Source of the DNA: Glandiceps talaboti
Taxonomy: Eukaryota; Hemichordata; Enteropneusta; Spengelidae
NCBI RefSeq assembly: GCF_964340395.1
Contig: NC_135556.1
Span: forward strand, 16,887,142-16,951,141
DNA length: 64,000 nucleotides
Direction of reading: 5' to 3'
The notes below the pieces were generated by a model. The model saw nothing but the letters and a program-made list of their open reading frames with translations. It searched no databases and was not told the DNA's origin. Positions 44,884 through 59,374 of the stretch are shown here, piece after piece. Position numbers and translations under genes: made by a program. Position 1 is the stretch's first letter. Every line of letters starts with the position of its first letter.

Positions 44884-47800
44884 CTTACCATATACTTTAA
44901 CACCCTTGTTAATGACTTCTCTCAAATCATCTTTATTCAGTCTACCAAGTGGTTTGCCATTGGGTGGTAGAGGGGCTCCTGGTGCACTGATGGGGGCTCC
45001 AGCTTCTGATCTTGCTCCCCATGTTACATAGTATGCATCTAATGAAGAGAAAGCAAAGACTGAGTAACTTTACAACTCCAATAACTCCACCAGTAAAATA
45101 TTTCTGTTATCAAATTACCCCATTCTCCATATGATTTTTTCATGAGAGGTTGCAAGGACTAGAGACCACTCTAATATCAATCACTCAATCAATCAAAACA
45201 TTTCGAAATAGCGCTATTACAGGGGCTTTTCTGGGGAGAACACAGAAATTACAACTCGTCGAGTACCAGTATATATTCACATTGATGCTGTCAATGGTTG
45301 ACTTACCTTGCAGTCTGTCAAAGATATGACTAGCATTCCACTCTGACTGTAGTATGCCCATCAGAATGTTATCAAACTTAGCCAACCCATCATCTCCAAC
45401 CAGTCTATCTCTAAACAGTCTCCTGGCTTCATATGCCCATACTTCTAATACATGGTCACTGCTACTCTCTGATGTTGAGGCATTCAGATCATACCTGAGA
45501 AGTCCTAGTACCCAGTTTGTCAGATCACGTGGTGTGAAGAGATAGTGACTATACTCATCCACTGAGAAACGACCTCTAGTCTAGGTGTCAAAAAAAATTT
45601 ACTAAGAGTTAAAAAGGTATTATTTACAAGCATGTATAGTGTAATTATAGAAGTTGTTTCCTGTATGCTCTCCAACACATTTCACATCTTGTCAACTCTG
45701 AAGAGGAAACACAAAATCATAATCAAGGACTCAAAGAAATGAGATCTGATATCACAAGACCTTGTATTCCTATCTGCTACAATCACATGGTAATGACATA
45801 AATTTAAGTTACAAACTAGATGTGTACATTTTACATCAATTTGGTGGACAGTTTGATAAACTGGAAGTATAATATAAACTGCTAATTTCTCATCAATTTT
45901 AGTTCCTTCAAATACACCTATTACAAATCATAGACATACTGCAGTCAGTGATCCCAGTACTAATATGCATTCATAGACCGAGGTAGTTAAATGGTCCAAA
46001 ATTGAACAGTTGTGGGGCAAAGTGCTAGATCTAGCACTTCGCCACTTTTTGACAAAGTGCTAGATCTAGCACTTTGTCAGTTTTCGCCGAAGTGCTAGAT
46101 CTAGCACTTTGTCAAAAAGTGGTGAAGTGCTAGATCTAGCACTTTGCCCTGCAACTGTTCAATTTTGAATTCTTTGTTACATGATAGACCTGTACAAAGT
46201 ACTAGTAATATAGTACTTACTTGTTCATAGACTTGTACCATAGAGCCAGCTAAGTGGTGAACTTTAGCTGATGATGCCCACACTGGGTGGGATTGTAAAC
46301 TTCTATGTAAGACAGGTGTCAGGTACGCACCATAGATAGATTGTAGTTGGTCAATATCTGTGTATCTGTATAATGGTAATAACAGAGAGACTGACGTTAG
46401 CATTATTGTCTGGCTAGTAGAATGACTATGGGGATATGTGGATATCTGAGTGTGTAGCTATATGGCACAAGTAACTGTATGATGTATCATGTTAGCTTTC
46501 TGTCTAGCTGGTAGGAAGAATATGGGGGTTTATAAGGAGAGAGGGTGAGATAAACACAGTACATTACGGGTGTCTGTGTACTGAATCATTGAGTTTTGTG
46601 GAAAATTATTGTGATGTTGGATGGGATGGGTAAGACAGGAAGTTGTAATAATAGAACTAACACTGCATGGTGTCAAATTTACATCATCTTGTAGTGTGTA
46701 GCATCATCTTTGATAAAAACCTTATAACAGTTTCTTTACCTTTGATCACTGATGTTAACCATAATAGTATGAAACACAATATTAAATAAAAGTTTGGAAT
46801 GATGAAGTGTACATACTTACCCAATACAACATATACGTACAACGGATGTAAATCTGGTTGTCAATTGATGTCTACCCAGAGAGTTACCAGCATTCATACT
46901 GGCTACTATCTGTACACCTTCCAGTCCAACCCACTCTAAGTTACTGTCATAGAACCCTTTGTATGTCAACACCTATGGAGAAATGTTAAATAGTGATACA
47001 TGAAATCAACAATTACAACATAGATCAGCCTACATAGTGGCATTCCATCATTCCATATAATTTACAGCATATTTACAAGCAAACTCTGTGGTTACACAAG
47101 GTGAAATTGACCTAGATGTATAATTCTCCACTGTTTGTTTTGTTCATATGTTTTGCTAACTACAGTACAACATTACCAATAATTATATTGATAAGAGGGA
47201 GTGCTTTACCCTATCATTACATCCAACACACTTGTGAACATAATGTGAACTTCATTGAACTTTAAAGGTCCACACTTCAATCCCACATTCTCACATTATT
47301 GCTGAGTTACTGGAGCTGTAAGGTCTTAATAGGATCATGCTTTTGTTCTGGACCAACTTTTTCTGCAGCTCGTATAGAAAATTGTCATTCTCACGTCCAC
47401 CCAGATTTTATTCCTAACCTGGGGCCTTTCAGGACTACTTTTTCAAAACACTGACAAATTGACTGACAAAATGGTTCTCATCATCACATGACACTTCTAC
47501 TCCGTCAGGTGTCACCATGCAACCACCTGTCATTAGATCATCAAGCAACCTGAGGAAGTGTCCAGGATAGGACATAAAACTGTTGCCATTCAAAACAACA
47601 AGTCCAGTAGAATAGATTGTAATCATTTTGTTATTAACTGACACATTGCACATACATACCTGCTGAAGGAATGCAATAAGTTGACTGGTTCCCCATTTAT
47701 CAGGTTTAGGTAGGTTGATATCTTTGAGATACAGTACAAGTCGCTCACTATCTTTAGGTCTGTATACTCTACCAGTGTTTGTACTGATCACCATACAGGT

Positions 47801-50800
47801 CTGGGCTAGTTTCTGTAGTATATGGGTTGGTGAAGTCTGGGCACTGCAGTGGATCATGGCTACCTGGGTAGATCTCAGCTGTTCAAAGCAATGTTTTAGG
47901 ATCATTCTATAAAAAAAATAGTATGATGTTTGGAATTAGTCAGTGTGTATTACTTGATGATAACACGGTGTCGATATAAAGCACGTGTAAGGTTCACCAA
48001 TGGAATGATATTATGACTTACCCCTTTCCACAACCATCAGGTCCTACAAGGATAAACGGTTGTTTATGTTCTGCTTGTAACCATGGTTTCAGATAATCAA
48101 GACACCGTTGTACATCAGTGGTTCTGATAACTGGCAGTGATTTACTGGTAGTAAAATCATCAGCTGATAGATTCTCAGTCATGTCAAACTGATAAGACAT
48201 CAAGCGACCACTCTTTTCATCATAGTATGTATCTAATAGATGTCTTTGGTCAGGTGCCATCTCATGAGACCAGTGAAATACCTATGAAGGGAAAATATAT
48301 TCAGCATAAAATATCAACGTTGTATGATTTGTGGACTGAGTTTATCGAGTCAGTAAAATAATCAACATTTTTTTAGTCAGTTTAAACTGTGTACATCTGT
48401 GTGTATACTCATTAGTATATGGCTCTACATTTAACTTATCTGTCCATTCGATTCATAGTATGAGATGTGTGAAAGAATTCAGATGAGACTTTAGTGTTCA
48501 CAAAATGAGAACATTATGTTATAACAATGATGGTAGTGGTGGTGATTGTGGTGGTGGTGGTGATTGTGGTGGTGGTGGTGGTGGTGGAGATGACGGTGGT
48601 GGTGGTAGTGGTGATGATGATGGTGGTGGTAGTGGTGGTGATGATGGTGGTGATGATGGTGGTGGTGGTAGTGGTGATGGTGGTGGTAGTGATGGTGGTG
48701 GTGGAGATGGTGGTGGTGGTGGTGGAGATGGTGATGATGGTGGTGGTAGTGGTGATGGTGGTGGTGATGATGATGGTGGTGATGATGGTGAGAATGATGG
48801 TGGTGGTGGTGGTGATAATGGTGGTGATGATGGTGGTGGTAGTGGTGATGATGGTGGTGATGATGGTGAGAATGATGGTGGTGGTGGTGGTGGTGATGAT
48901 GATGGTGGTGGTGGTGGTGGTGATGATAATGGTGGTGGTGGTGGTGGTGGTGGTGGTGATGATCATGATGATGATGACGATGATGACGATGATGATATCT
49001 GTAGAATGATTCAGACCATTGATAATCATTTAATTCAAAACATAATAATACATATAACTGTTTTTCTTACCTCTTTAGCGAATGCCTGTCTACTATTTTC
49101 ATTGAGATCTCCACCAAGTCCTCTGATGAGGGCTACAACAAACTGAGCCTTGGTACAGCAACCATGTAAGTGAGATAATCCATTCATCACCATGCCTACC
49201 AAACTAGTTTCTACCACCATATCATTCTGTTTCATCACCCACTCTAGACCTTTGTAGAAGTAATCCTCTATCCAGCTCTGCAGTCTAGACTGAGTTTCTT
49301 CAGGTTCCTTGACAAGCCATGATGTCACCAAGGCTTTCACATCAGTATCTTCATCACTGGAATATAAAATTCATACAAAATGTATGACACCATCTTTAGA
49401 ATATTCACATCAATTGTATGATATAGTTGTTGAGGAGTACCGGTAGTTTATGTTGTTAGAAAAATACTGTAAACATAGATATTTTCCCCACTAGAAAATT
49501 TTGCAATTTTCAGTCTTCAGGTTACACAGGTAGTTCTCAAAGACTAACTTTTATTGATTATCAGCGTGGTGCATTGTGCTCATGTTCAAGAATACACTTT
49601 ATTCACTACCTATTTTAATATTTTTGTTTTCCAGCAATACAAGCGAAAATAAGTCTTTAGCAAAAATGTCCAGGTTTACAATACTTTCATTTCCAGTCAT
49701 TACGAATTTATGCTATGATTAAAGCCAAGGTACTAGTAGTAGTAGCTGTTTTTTTATCATAAGTTATGTTCTTACATTTGACTAATTAGTGTTGTTGTAC
49801 ATACTGCAGCATAAATTAACAAATTATTGACATACAGTTAGGTGACATGGGTCATTTCTATAGCCCCCCTCTACGCTATACCTTTTTGAGGCTAACAAAT
49901 AGGTCAATAGGGAACTTGCAACCCAGACTGAGCATGCTCAGACGCAAAGGACTGTGAGATTATCTGTGGTTATCGTAATATCTACTCTGGAGCTATCAAT
50001 AGAATAAAGCTCCCATAAAGGTGAGGCTAACCATGAATTGATTAGTTGTGGTTACAAACTATGTAACAATATAGTTTTAAAAAATGATAGATTGATATTT
50101 ATTATATTTCCCATGATGCAACATTCAAGATGGCAGGTTTGCATGTTCCCTATTCAAATGAACTGTTGCTTCTGTATATAGCGGCCTACAGATTTGGTCA
50201 CTGTTAATGTGACTAAAGCATTCTGGTGTTTGTTCATGAGATGTCTGTAAACAATGGAGAAAGTTTCACTAACTTGACACACATACATACCTGAGGAAAA
50301 TCATACCCATCCTAGAAATAGTAGCTGGTGAAGCACAGCTTAAATCATGGGTCTCAAAGACAAAGTTGACATTAGGACCAAACTGTATACGTTCACCAGA
50401 CGGCATAGTTAGTAGTCTGTTGTCATCTAGTACAGAATTGAGGGATTCGATCCATTCTGGGTCAATGTCACCATCACAGATAATCCAGGAATGAATTTCT
50501 AAGAGAAACAACAAAAGATATGTATACAAGGTGTACATGAAAGCCAGCAATTGCACAAAATCATTTTTATGAAAATTTGCTACTTTGGATAAACACATGT
50601 ATTGATAACTGACCCTCACTCCACGCAAGTTTCAGTGTAGGTACTCAGGGGTATTTGCACTTATGCTTGCAGTGTTTTCTGCCACACTTTCACTCACTAT
50701 GCATGTGACAGTTTGGCCACAGAGAACTCTACAAGCACTAGTGCAAATACCCCGAGTATACTGCACTTGCACTAGCACATCATGGGGTTCTGTCATAATA

Positions 50801-53800
50801 TGCACAGAGGCTTGCAAAATGTGTGACCTCTGCTGTTTTTAAAATTTATTCATGAAATAATTATGTCATTATTTCATATTTTATACCTTATTCAAAATTT
50901 TGAGAGTTGTACAATTGCACTCATTTAACAATATGTCATTGGGAGACTGTAAATACCAATTTATACACAGTTATTAAGTAAGGTATATCTCACTCATTGG
51001 GAGACTGTAAATACCTTGTGGTTCTCTGACTACTTGTCTGGCACTGTTGGTTAGTACACCATCAGACCATTCACGAGTATCCATATCAATGTGACCCAGC
51101 AACTACAAATAAATAGACAAAAACAGTGTTACTTTGAATTTCTAAGAGGAACAAGGAAAGAGAACTTACAAGTTGGTGTGAAAATGTTTTCTTGATAATC
51201 AGTAATGAAAACACAGAAAAAATACAATATAAGAATTTGGCGAGTATATAATATTATATTATTTTTTATTGCATTTAATCACTTTGTTGTATTTTGAAAT
51301 AAGTTTTTCAGCTTTGGCCAAAAAGGGGCAATCTTCCAAATATTTGCGAGATAGAATTCTAGAAAGAGAATCAGTAACAATACAACTAAGTTCAAAATAC
51401 TGAGAACTGACAGTACCGGTATATGTAGGATTGCAAGTGATACAAGATAGGGTATTAGTAGCTAAGACAACTATAGGAAGGATAATATTTGTGATGTATG
51501 ATGAACTCCTAATTGTAAGAACACTTTTGAGTTTTTAAGCCATGTCCACAGAAGTCAAATGAAACTTTGGTTTTTTTTTACCTGTGTTCTTGGCATAGCC
51601 TTGGGATTCATGGTGTATTGTTTGACAACTTGTCCAACCTTGGCAAGTCCTTGTCTTAGTATCTGCCATAGCGTAGATTTACCAGATCCACTAGGACCTA
51701 CAACAACTACACCCATACGTTGTCGTAACTGTTCATATAACTCCAATGATTTCTTGATCTGTGACAGGAAAAAGATAACAGTGTGAAATAGAAAGTTAGA
51801 ATTACAGCATCATTAACATAAAGTCATATATCATATTGTATGATAAATTTTGTAAACCAATGAAGCAACAAGTGTCCTCTGGAGATGGTGCAGAAGATGG
51901 TGAAAGACATGCAACTGTCCCATCCTACTCTGTTATGCACTACCCTATAATCATTTAGTAAATATCTTCAACACTGGTACTTTATAAATTGTTGTAACAG
52001 GCAGACATAAAATGCATAGCCTATCATGTATTACGCAACTCTTGCCACTTGAGGGCAGTATTCCGTAGAAAGGTCTATTACACATGAAAACCACCTCTGT
52101 AAGCATCACTAGATACAAGAAATGTCTATGCCATTCATCTATCAACAACTATTTGCCACTAGAGGGCAGTATTACCTAGAAAGGTTTGTTTCATATGAAC
52201 ACCATTTCTGAAAACATTACCACTCTCAAATGTCTTGACACAGACTACTGACCTGTCCCTCTGCAACTACAAGGTGCAGTTCTTTGCAGACTTCTCTCAG
52301 AGCTGCAGCTAATGTTTCGTACTCAATGTCCTTGAGTTCAACACCAGGGAATACATCACTGACTAAAGCATCAAATCTTTTAGCATCAGAGAAAGTCAAC
52401 TTTGACAGTGTGTTCACACGCATTGCCTGTACTACCAGTTTGCTTTCCTCAATTTTGTCTGCAGAAAAAAAAATGTGATTTCAGTAAACAGGTTCATAAC
52501 GTTGCAACAGCAAATAATGATGTTCACTGATACACAACCAAATTGCTTTATTTTTGTCATATCTACATTTCAGCAATATAATCCTATAGGACAAAATGAG
52601 GATGGCTACTGTTCACCACTAGATGGCGCTGTGCTGAACAAATTGTCCCTGATGTCATTGAGATGAACCCCTTGATCAAAAGATAATTTAGAGGAAACCA
52701 ACTTCTGATCATTACGTTCATTCACCGGCAGGACATCACAATAGTCATGCTCTTATCCTGATGAAGGCTCAAGTGTGAAGCCAAAATGCTGAAAAACAAA
52801 TCTTAACAGTAGAAGTTGTTTCTTGTTTACTTACAAATCCAACTTCTTACATTCAATACTACCAAACAAGGAGTAACATATTTCTTACCAGTTTTATTTT
52901 TCTTTGCCGATTGAAGTAAGTTACCAGATCCTCTGAGTACAGTCTTCAAAGCACGTAGACCCCAGTCATAGTGTTGTTGTGGTGTTAGTAATTCCCTAGG
53001 TTGTAAAAAGTCTCATAATTGTTAATAACGATAACTAATTCATAGCAACTACAAAACAATCTCATTTTCATAGGAAAGAAAGAGATCTTAAAATAGGGTT
53101 AAGATGTACAATTTCAGGTGTACCTGAAGAACACTGGGCATAGCCTTTACTGTGATAAAGTGTCTAACAATCATTGCATTAACTTGATCCTGTTTTCTAG
53201 CATCACAGTCTATGTTAATTTGTCCAAGTTCAAAAAGAGGCTATGGTGTTCATCACATACATTGTACATTGAGATGAGCGTTCTCCAGCGTTTCACACAA
53301 ATTTCACAACTTACCTTTAGTTGAGCAAAAATATGGCAGGGAGGAGAAAAGAGAAACCGCTAACTTTCTCATACAACACAATGTTCGTTTTTTTTTCTTG
53401 ATCCAAACACATGTCATTATCATACAAAATTGATTATTCATCCTTTACCCTGTGATCATACATTGAATGATAGGAATTTTACAATTTACAAATTATGTAA
53501 TGAAACTAGGTATAGCAATGCTATATTTTCCTATTCATATGTATTTGGTCAAATTTAAACATTTGAATACGGTATGGTCCATACATGGAATGATGACAAT
53601 TATAGATCAGAAATGATTTCAATGATTCATTGAGTTAGGAATAAAAAGTCAAGTTAGAATACACACAATAGTATAATAGAAGAGTTGTATCACAACCCAC
53701 GCATTGAAAGTTCCATAAAATGACAAGCTCATTTGAACAAAAATAGATGAAAAATGAAGTAACATAGACCCTTATATCGAGAAACTTTATACCAGGTAGC

Positions 53801-56793
53801 AATCTCTGAACATCTCAGAGCAAGACCAACACATGCATTATTATAAGGTATGTAGTTACAGGTTATGACAGAACAGAAAGCCAGAAAAACAGAATTCCTT
53901 GTATGACACACCTCAACCTCTCCCCCCCCCCCCCATCCCATCCTCCCATTCCCCACTAACAAAAGTAGAAAGAAAACCACACATTAAAAACATAATATTG
54001 AAATTAGATACCTGTCCTTTGCATGTTTGTGCTCATAATAATGTAATTATTTTTCTTGACTTTTGTGGGCATGACTATTCACAGACTCTGGGTTCATACA
54101 TGTAGTTACAGATTAACATTTCTACTGCCAGAGTCAAAAAAAGGTTTTTGGAACCCACCAGCATATCTCAATTTGTACTGATGTCTCATCAGCATCGCCA
54201 TGGATTTTTCTTGATATGACAGAGGTAGAGAATTGACATCAGATGGGCTATATTAATATTTTGAATAAAATGTCTTTACTTGATGACATGGAATTTTTTG
54301 TTTGATTTGTAAACTTTTAGCCAAATTTCTCTTTAATAATGACTATCACATGGAAAGTAAAATCATATTGAAACAACAACATGAATGCAAGAAAGGAGTA
54401 GGAGTTTCTGTGTTTCTGGCCAACAGAAGACAGACATATATTGAACACTGAGATGTGTTGAACTCACTTTGAAAGGTTAAATATTGCCACTAATTTACGA
54501 CCAATACTTTTGGCTTCTTTGAAACCTTCAGAAAATAGAATGACTTCAGCAATTTGTTCATTGTCTGGTCTAGACATTGCAACAGGTCGGAACAACTGCT
54601 TCAAGTTGTCGGGTAGTTTCTGTCGACCTCCGTAACCTTTACCAGCTGGGTTCATGGTGATGAAAATACCAGAATTTGGATCTAGGTCAATCTATAAAGT
54701 TAGAAAAAAAATAAAAATAGTGAAAGATTATACTCAACATTCAAAAGGTGTGGGGTGGGGGGGGGGGGGCAGAGTTGGGGGGGGGGGTGTAATTAAGGAC
54801 ATTTGTTATAACAAAATATTCACCACAACAAAGTTCATCATAAAGAGATACAGACATACAGACATATATGTTGAATGGTTCAAAGCTGTGGCCCATGTTT
54901 GACTTGTAAGATGTTTGAGATTTTTAGTACGTTAAATTTGTGCATCAGTCACTTACAGTTCTTTCCAGTAATTCCATGTGTGATTTCTTGTTTTTGATGG
55001 CATCTTGGATAGTCTGGATCTGCATGGAGACAGCAGACAAGACGGCTTCCTCCAATCTGTTGAACTCATCAAAACATCCCCATGCTCCACACTTGACTAG
55101 ACCAATGAAGATACGACCCATAGACTTCACGTCAATACCCTGTATGGTGGTATACAATAGACTCGATTTGAATATTCTATTCTCTATCACTTTACTCCTC
55201 ACTATCCCTAACTGTGTGTGCTGTCACATGCAATGATCATTCATTTCAAAAATCAAAAAGTTGGTAACTGGAATATGTGATATGTTATATCATGCACAAG
55301 CCAAGCTGTATGTCACATAAGGGTTTTGTCACAATTTGTCTTTGAATTGTAGTGACAGGGCCCCATATCTCAATCATTTTTTCAGGTGAATGAATTAAAA
55401 TGTTGGGGAATAATAATCCTAATTACATTGGCATGTAAGTTATTACACACAGAGTCAATTTATACAACCCATAACACCAAAGTAAAACATTTTATGTAAT
55501 ATCGTTTATAGCATCCATATCAAGTGTAAAAGTGTAAACGTATACTGTTTCATTTGTTAATTGACCACAATACAAAGACCACATGTTAGGCTTGTAAATG
55601 AACCAATTGAAAGAGTATACTTTTACACTTGATATGAATGCTATAAATGAGTGTAGCATATAGAGAAAGTGTTTTACTTCAGTGTTACCCATTGTAACTG
55701 TATTCTACCCCATAGTTCTTGACTCACCTCATCACAGTTGAATACAAGTACCTGTCTACCAAACAGTCCACCAAGTGCTTTCACTGACTCTGTTTTACCA
55801 GTACCAGCTGGTCCATAGGGGTTACCACCTAAACCCATATGCATACCCTGGGTAAGTGTCAGATAACACTTGTCTGTCAATGGAGTATGTACCAGCTTAC
55901 CAGCATTACCTGTATGTGCATAATAGGTGTATGGTTAATTTTGAGTCACAGACTGTCAAGTTTGAAAACTGTGATGAAGCCAGCATTGAAGTCAAAGTCC
56001 TGATCAATGCACTACTTTAAGCCAAGATAAATACAGTATTAATAGCAAAACAGTAGTATGTCCTGTCGAGTGTGTTCTCTGTTAAATGACAAATTTAGGT
56101 CAAAATGATAGAAACTGGGTTCTCTTGTTAGTGACCATGGGATATATGGGATTGAGAACACCATATTTTGGTTGGTCACAAAGAAATGTTATGACACAGT
56201 GGTCCAACACCAATCACATATTTCATCATATTTTACCTAAACCTGCACTACCCCCGGTAGCTGCAACTAGGTTATTTTTATTATCAAATAATCAAAGATA
56301 CATTCACTACATAATTCTTAGTAAAATCATTGTGATTATCAAACTTCTCATTTTTTCCAAGAGTACACATACAGAACACTATATATAACAAATAGAGGTA
56401 TCAGAGATTCTCATTTCTAATATATTTTGTTTGATACTTATATTTTTTCTGGTCAAATTACTGTACAGTACATGGATTTTAATTCTCTAACTTCTCCTAT
56501 GGCTATAGACAAGAAATGTAGGTGATGCTTACCTTGATATTCATAGGTATATTCAAACTCTGCATCTACCATTCTCATCATACCGTTACCATCACCTCTC
56601 ATGTAATACCTTAGTTGTTTCTGCCACTGCCAATCTTGTATACTGTGTACATTGTTTTCTTGCAACTGCTGCACTACATCAATAGCATGAATCACGTCAA
56701 GAATCAAAGCCTGTCAGAGAGATATAGTTTATTATAATAAGTCTATCATAAACATTGCGTTCAAGTATGCAAGTTTTAATATCAGATTCAGTC

Positions 56794-56840
<47 letters not shown>

Positions 56841-56913
56841 GAGAGAGGCAAAGACAGAGACAGACAGACAGAGACAGAGACAAGTAGGTAGACAGACAGA
56901 CAGACAGACAGAC

Positions 56914-56964
<51 letters not shown>

Positions 56965-56969
56965 AACAA

Positions 56970-57032
<63 letters not shown>

Positions 57033-59343
57033 GGTAGACAGGTAGACAGGTAGACAGACAGTACCACAACAACAGTTCTTTTTTTTGGCTCATAGCCGAT
57101 AAGTATACCCACTACCATACATTGTAGTGCAAAAATTACCAACCTTCAGTTTGAGTTCCAGTACATGAGTGTTGACATCAGAGTCAGTGATATCAACACT
57201 AGTGTAAGACTCTAGTTGAGATTCCATCTCTATCATAAACTCTGGTAAAGAACCCTCTTTGATGGCTGCCTCACATCTCTCAGTGAACTGAATCTGTTCA
57301 GCCAGACACAGAATCTAATGCAAACATAATGATACATAAATTTAGTAATCATAATATATAAAGTATTAAAAGTGAAAATTTTGACTCAAATCTCTCTGAC
57401 TGAGTGTACTTTATTAAAATCAATGATCTTGTCCACTTTCTCTTCTCTCTCTATGTTCTAGAGCACCCTCTCGCAGAATGACACAAGGGATATTTGAAAT
57501 AGTATTATACTATATTCAACTGCAAAAATGAAACAAGCAGGAAACTTGCTTGCAAGTGGTTTACATAAATACAATATTCATCATGGTGTTATTTGTGGGT
57601 GAAGTCTAAACATAATGGTTTATGATTTTCACAAATAACTGCAGTTTAATAAAGAGTTTCTTCTAACCTGTGATGGGAACTGATTGGGATCAACTCCAGC
57701 ACTGTTGTTACCTTTACCAGCTCTAAGACATTCAATAAGGAGAGACTTCAGTGTTTCCTTCATCTCATCAGATAGCCTACTCAGCCAGTTCTGTGAAGTA
57801 ATGAGAAAACATTAAATGTACTATTTGCACAATATTGAACAGTAACTCTCATGCTCTGAATGAGTTTTTCATTCTAAATAGCAGCTGAGTAAAGTTTAAC
57901 GCTTGTATTGTTACTGTCAATTTCATCTACATTGTAAACTGTGTTTCACACACACCTACTATATTGTAGACAAAGTCAAAACTTCAGACAGACTGGCTCC
58001 TTACAAATGACAACGAAATGTCTAGCATGAATACATGCACAGAGTTTAAACATGTCATACCTGACTTCAAAGACTTTTATGGTAAAAAAGTGTTACAGTT
58101 AATAACATTTATCATATTTTGTAATTTCATTTTTAATGAGTCAGCTACTTGGGAGATAGAACAAGAAGTAATTCAGATCCATGATTGATATACCAGACTT
58201 TTTTTATGTCTCACCTCAACTTCAGGAGTTATAGTGACTGGTTTCTTAAGTGGTACAACTTCTCCTTCTAGTGATTTCATAGCCATGATTCTTTTACAAC
58301 CTTCATCAAATTCCACACTGTGTATGCCAGCAAACAATTTCTTGAGATGGGTCTGAATCACAGCTGGATTGGTAGCTTGACCCAGGATTTCCAACAAGTC
58401 GTCATCTCCAATGAAATAGAAACGTGGGAAGGCAGATCTCTTCTCCTGTGAAATAAATTGTCACAAATACAAATTGTTATAACTTGCAAGTCACAAGTCA
58501 GTAACAGAGATGATTATATTTTGTGTTTAGTTATTATACTATACAAGCTCAATGCTTGTGACCCCACAATACCCACTTTTGATGCACTTAGACCAAAGCT
58601 AGTTGTATAATTTCTGTGAGAATTTGAGAAGCAGTTGTAATGGTCTTATTTTAGCTGTGCTAAATTCAGATACAATCCTCTCCTTGAGATATTTTAAATT
58701 GTATAGAGATTTACTCTATTCTTAAATGCTTGGAACCTGTTACATGAGTAGTATTGTCAGCCTGTCTATTTTGAGATATACAAGTTAAACAATTCTGTCT
58801 TTGTGTGCATATTTATTTCTTTTTTTTTCCTGTCTGTTTAAGCTATGGAATGTATTGAATGCTGCTACGTTTTTTATTTTTTATTTTTTTTAAAATAAAG
58901 TTTAATAACAAAAGGATAACAATTACCTCTTTCCATATAAAACTCTCATTGAAAATTATTTTGAAACTCTAACCTACCTCCCCATTCTTGTTAGAGGGAA
59001 TAGGTAAGGAAAAAAATAACCATATGGCCACAACACAAACCTATTTTGAGTCTGGTATAGTAAAACTACTGACAGTCTTGGTCCATTATACATTCAGTGA
59101 CAATTATTAATCTTACCTCTAGGAACTCATTAAGTGATTTCTGACATCTTTGTAGTTGGTCTAGTAACGTTACCAGAGAGTTTCTAAGACCAGCCCTGCC
59201 TACCAATGACAGGACTCTGTTATCACGAGATACATCTACCATGATAGCCCTGTAAAATAACAATATTACATCAAATAAGTACTTTGTTTGTATGGATACA
59301 ATGTTATAATGTTACTAATTCTATGTGGGTGTATACTTGTCTG

Positions 59344-59374
<31 letters not shown>

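Noticed and set aside
48505-49146. 213-codon Gly/Asp-rich open frame and its opposite-strand partners
   Set aside because: It is the translation of a GGT/GAT trinucleotide repeat inside a DYNC2H1 intron; all three-base-phased frames are open for the same reason.
56697-57142. Cys/Leu/Ser/Val-rich and Asp/Arg/Gln/Thr-rich open frames
   Set aside because: Products of the (CAGA)n tract on either strand. The same applies at 25.5, 28.0, 41.0, 59.3 and 62.6 kb.
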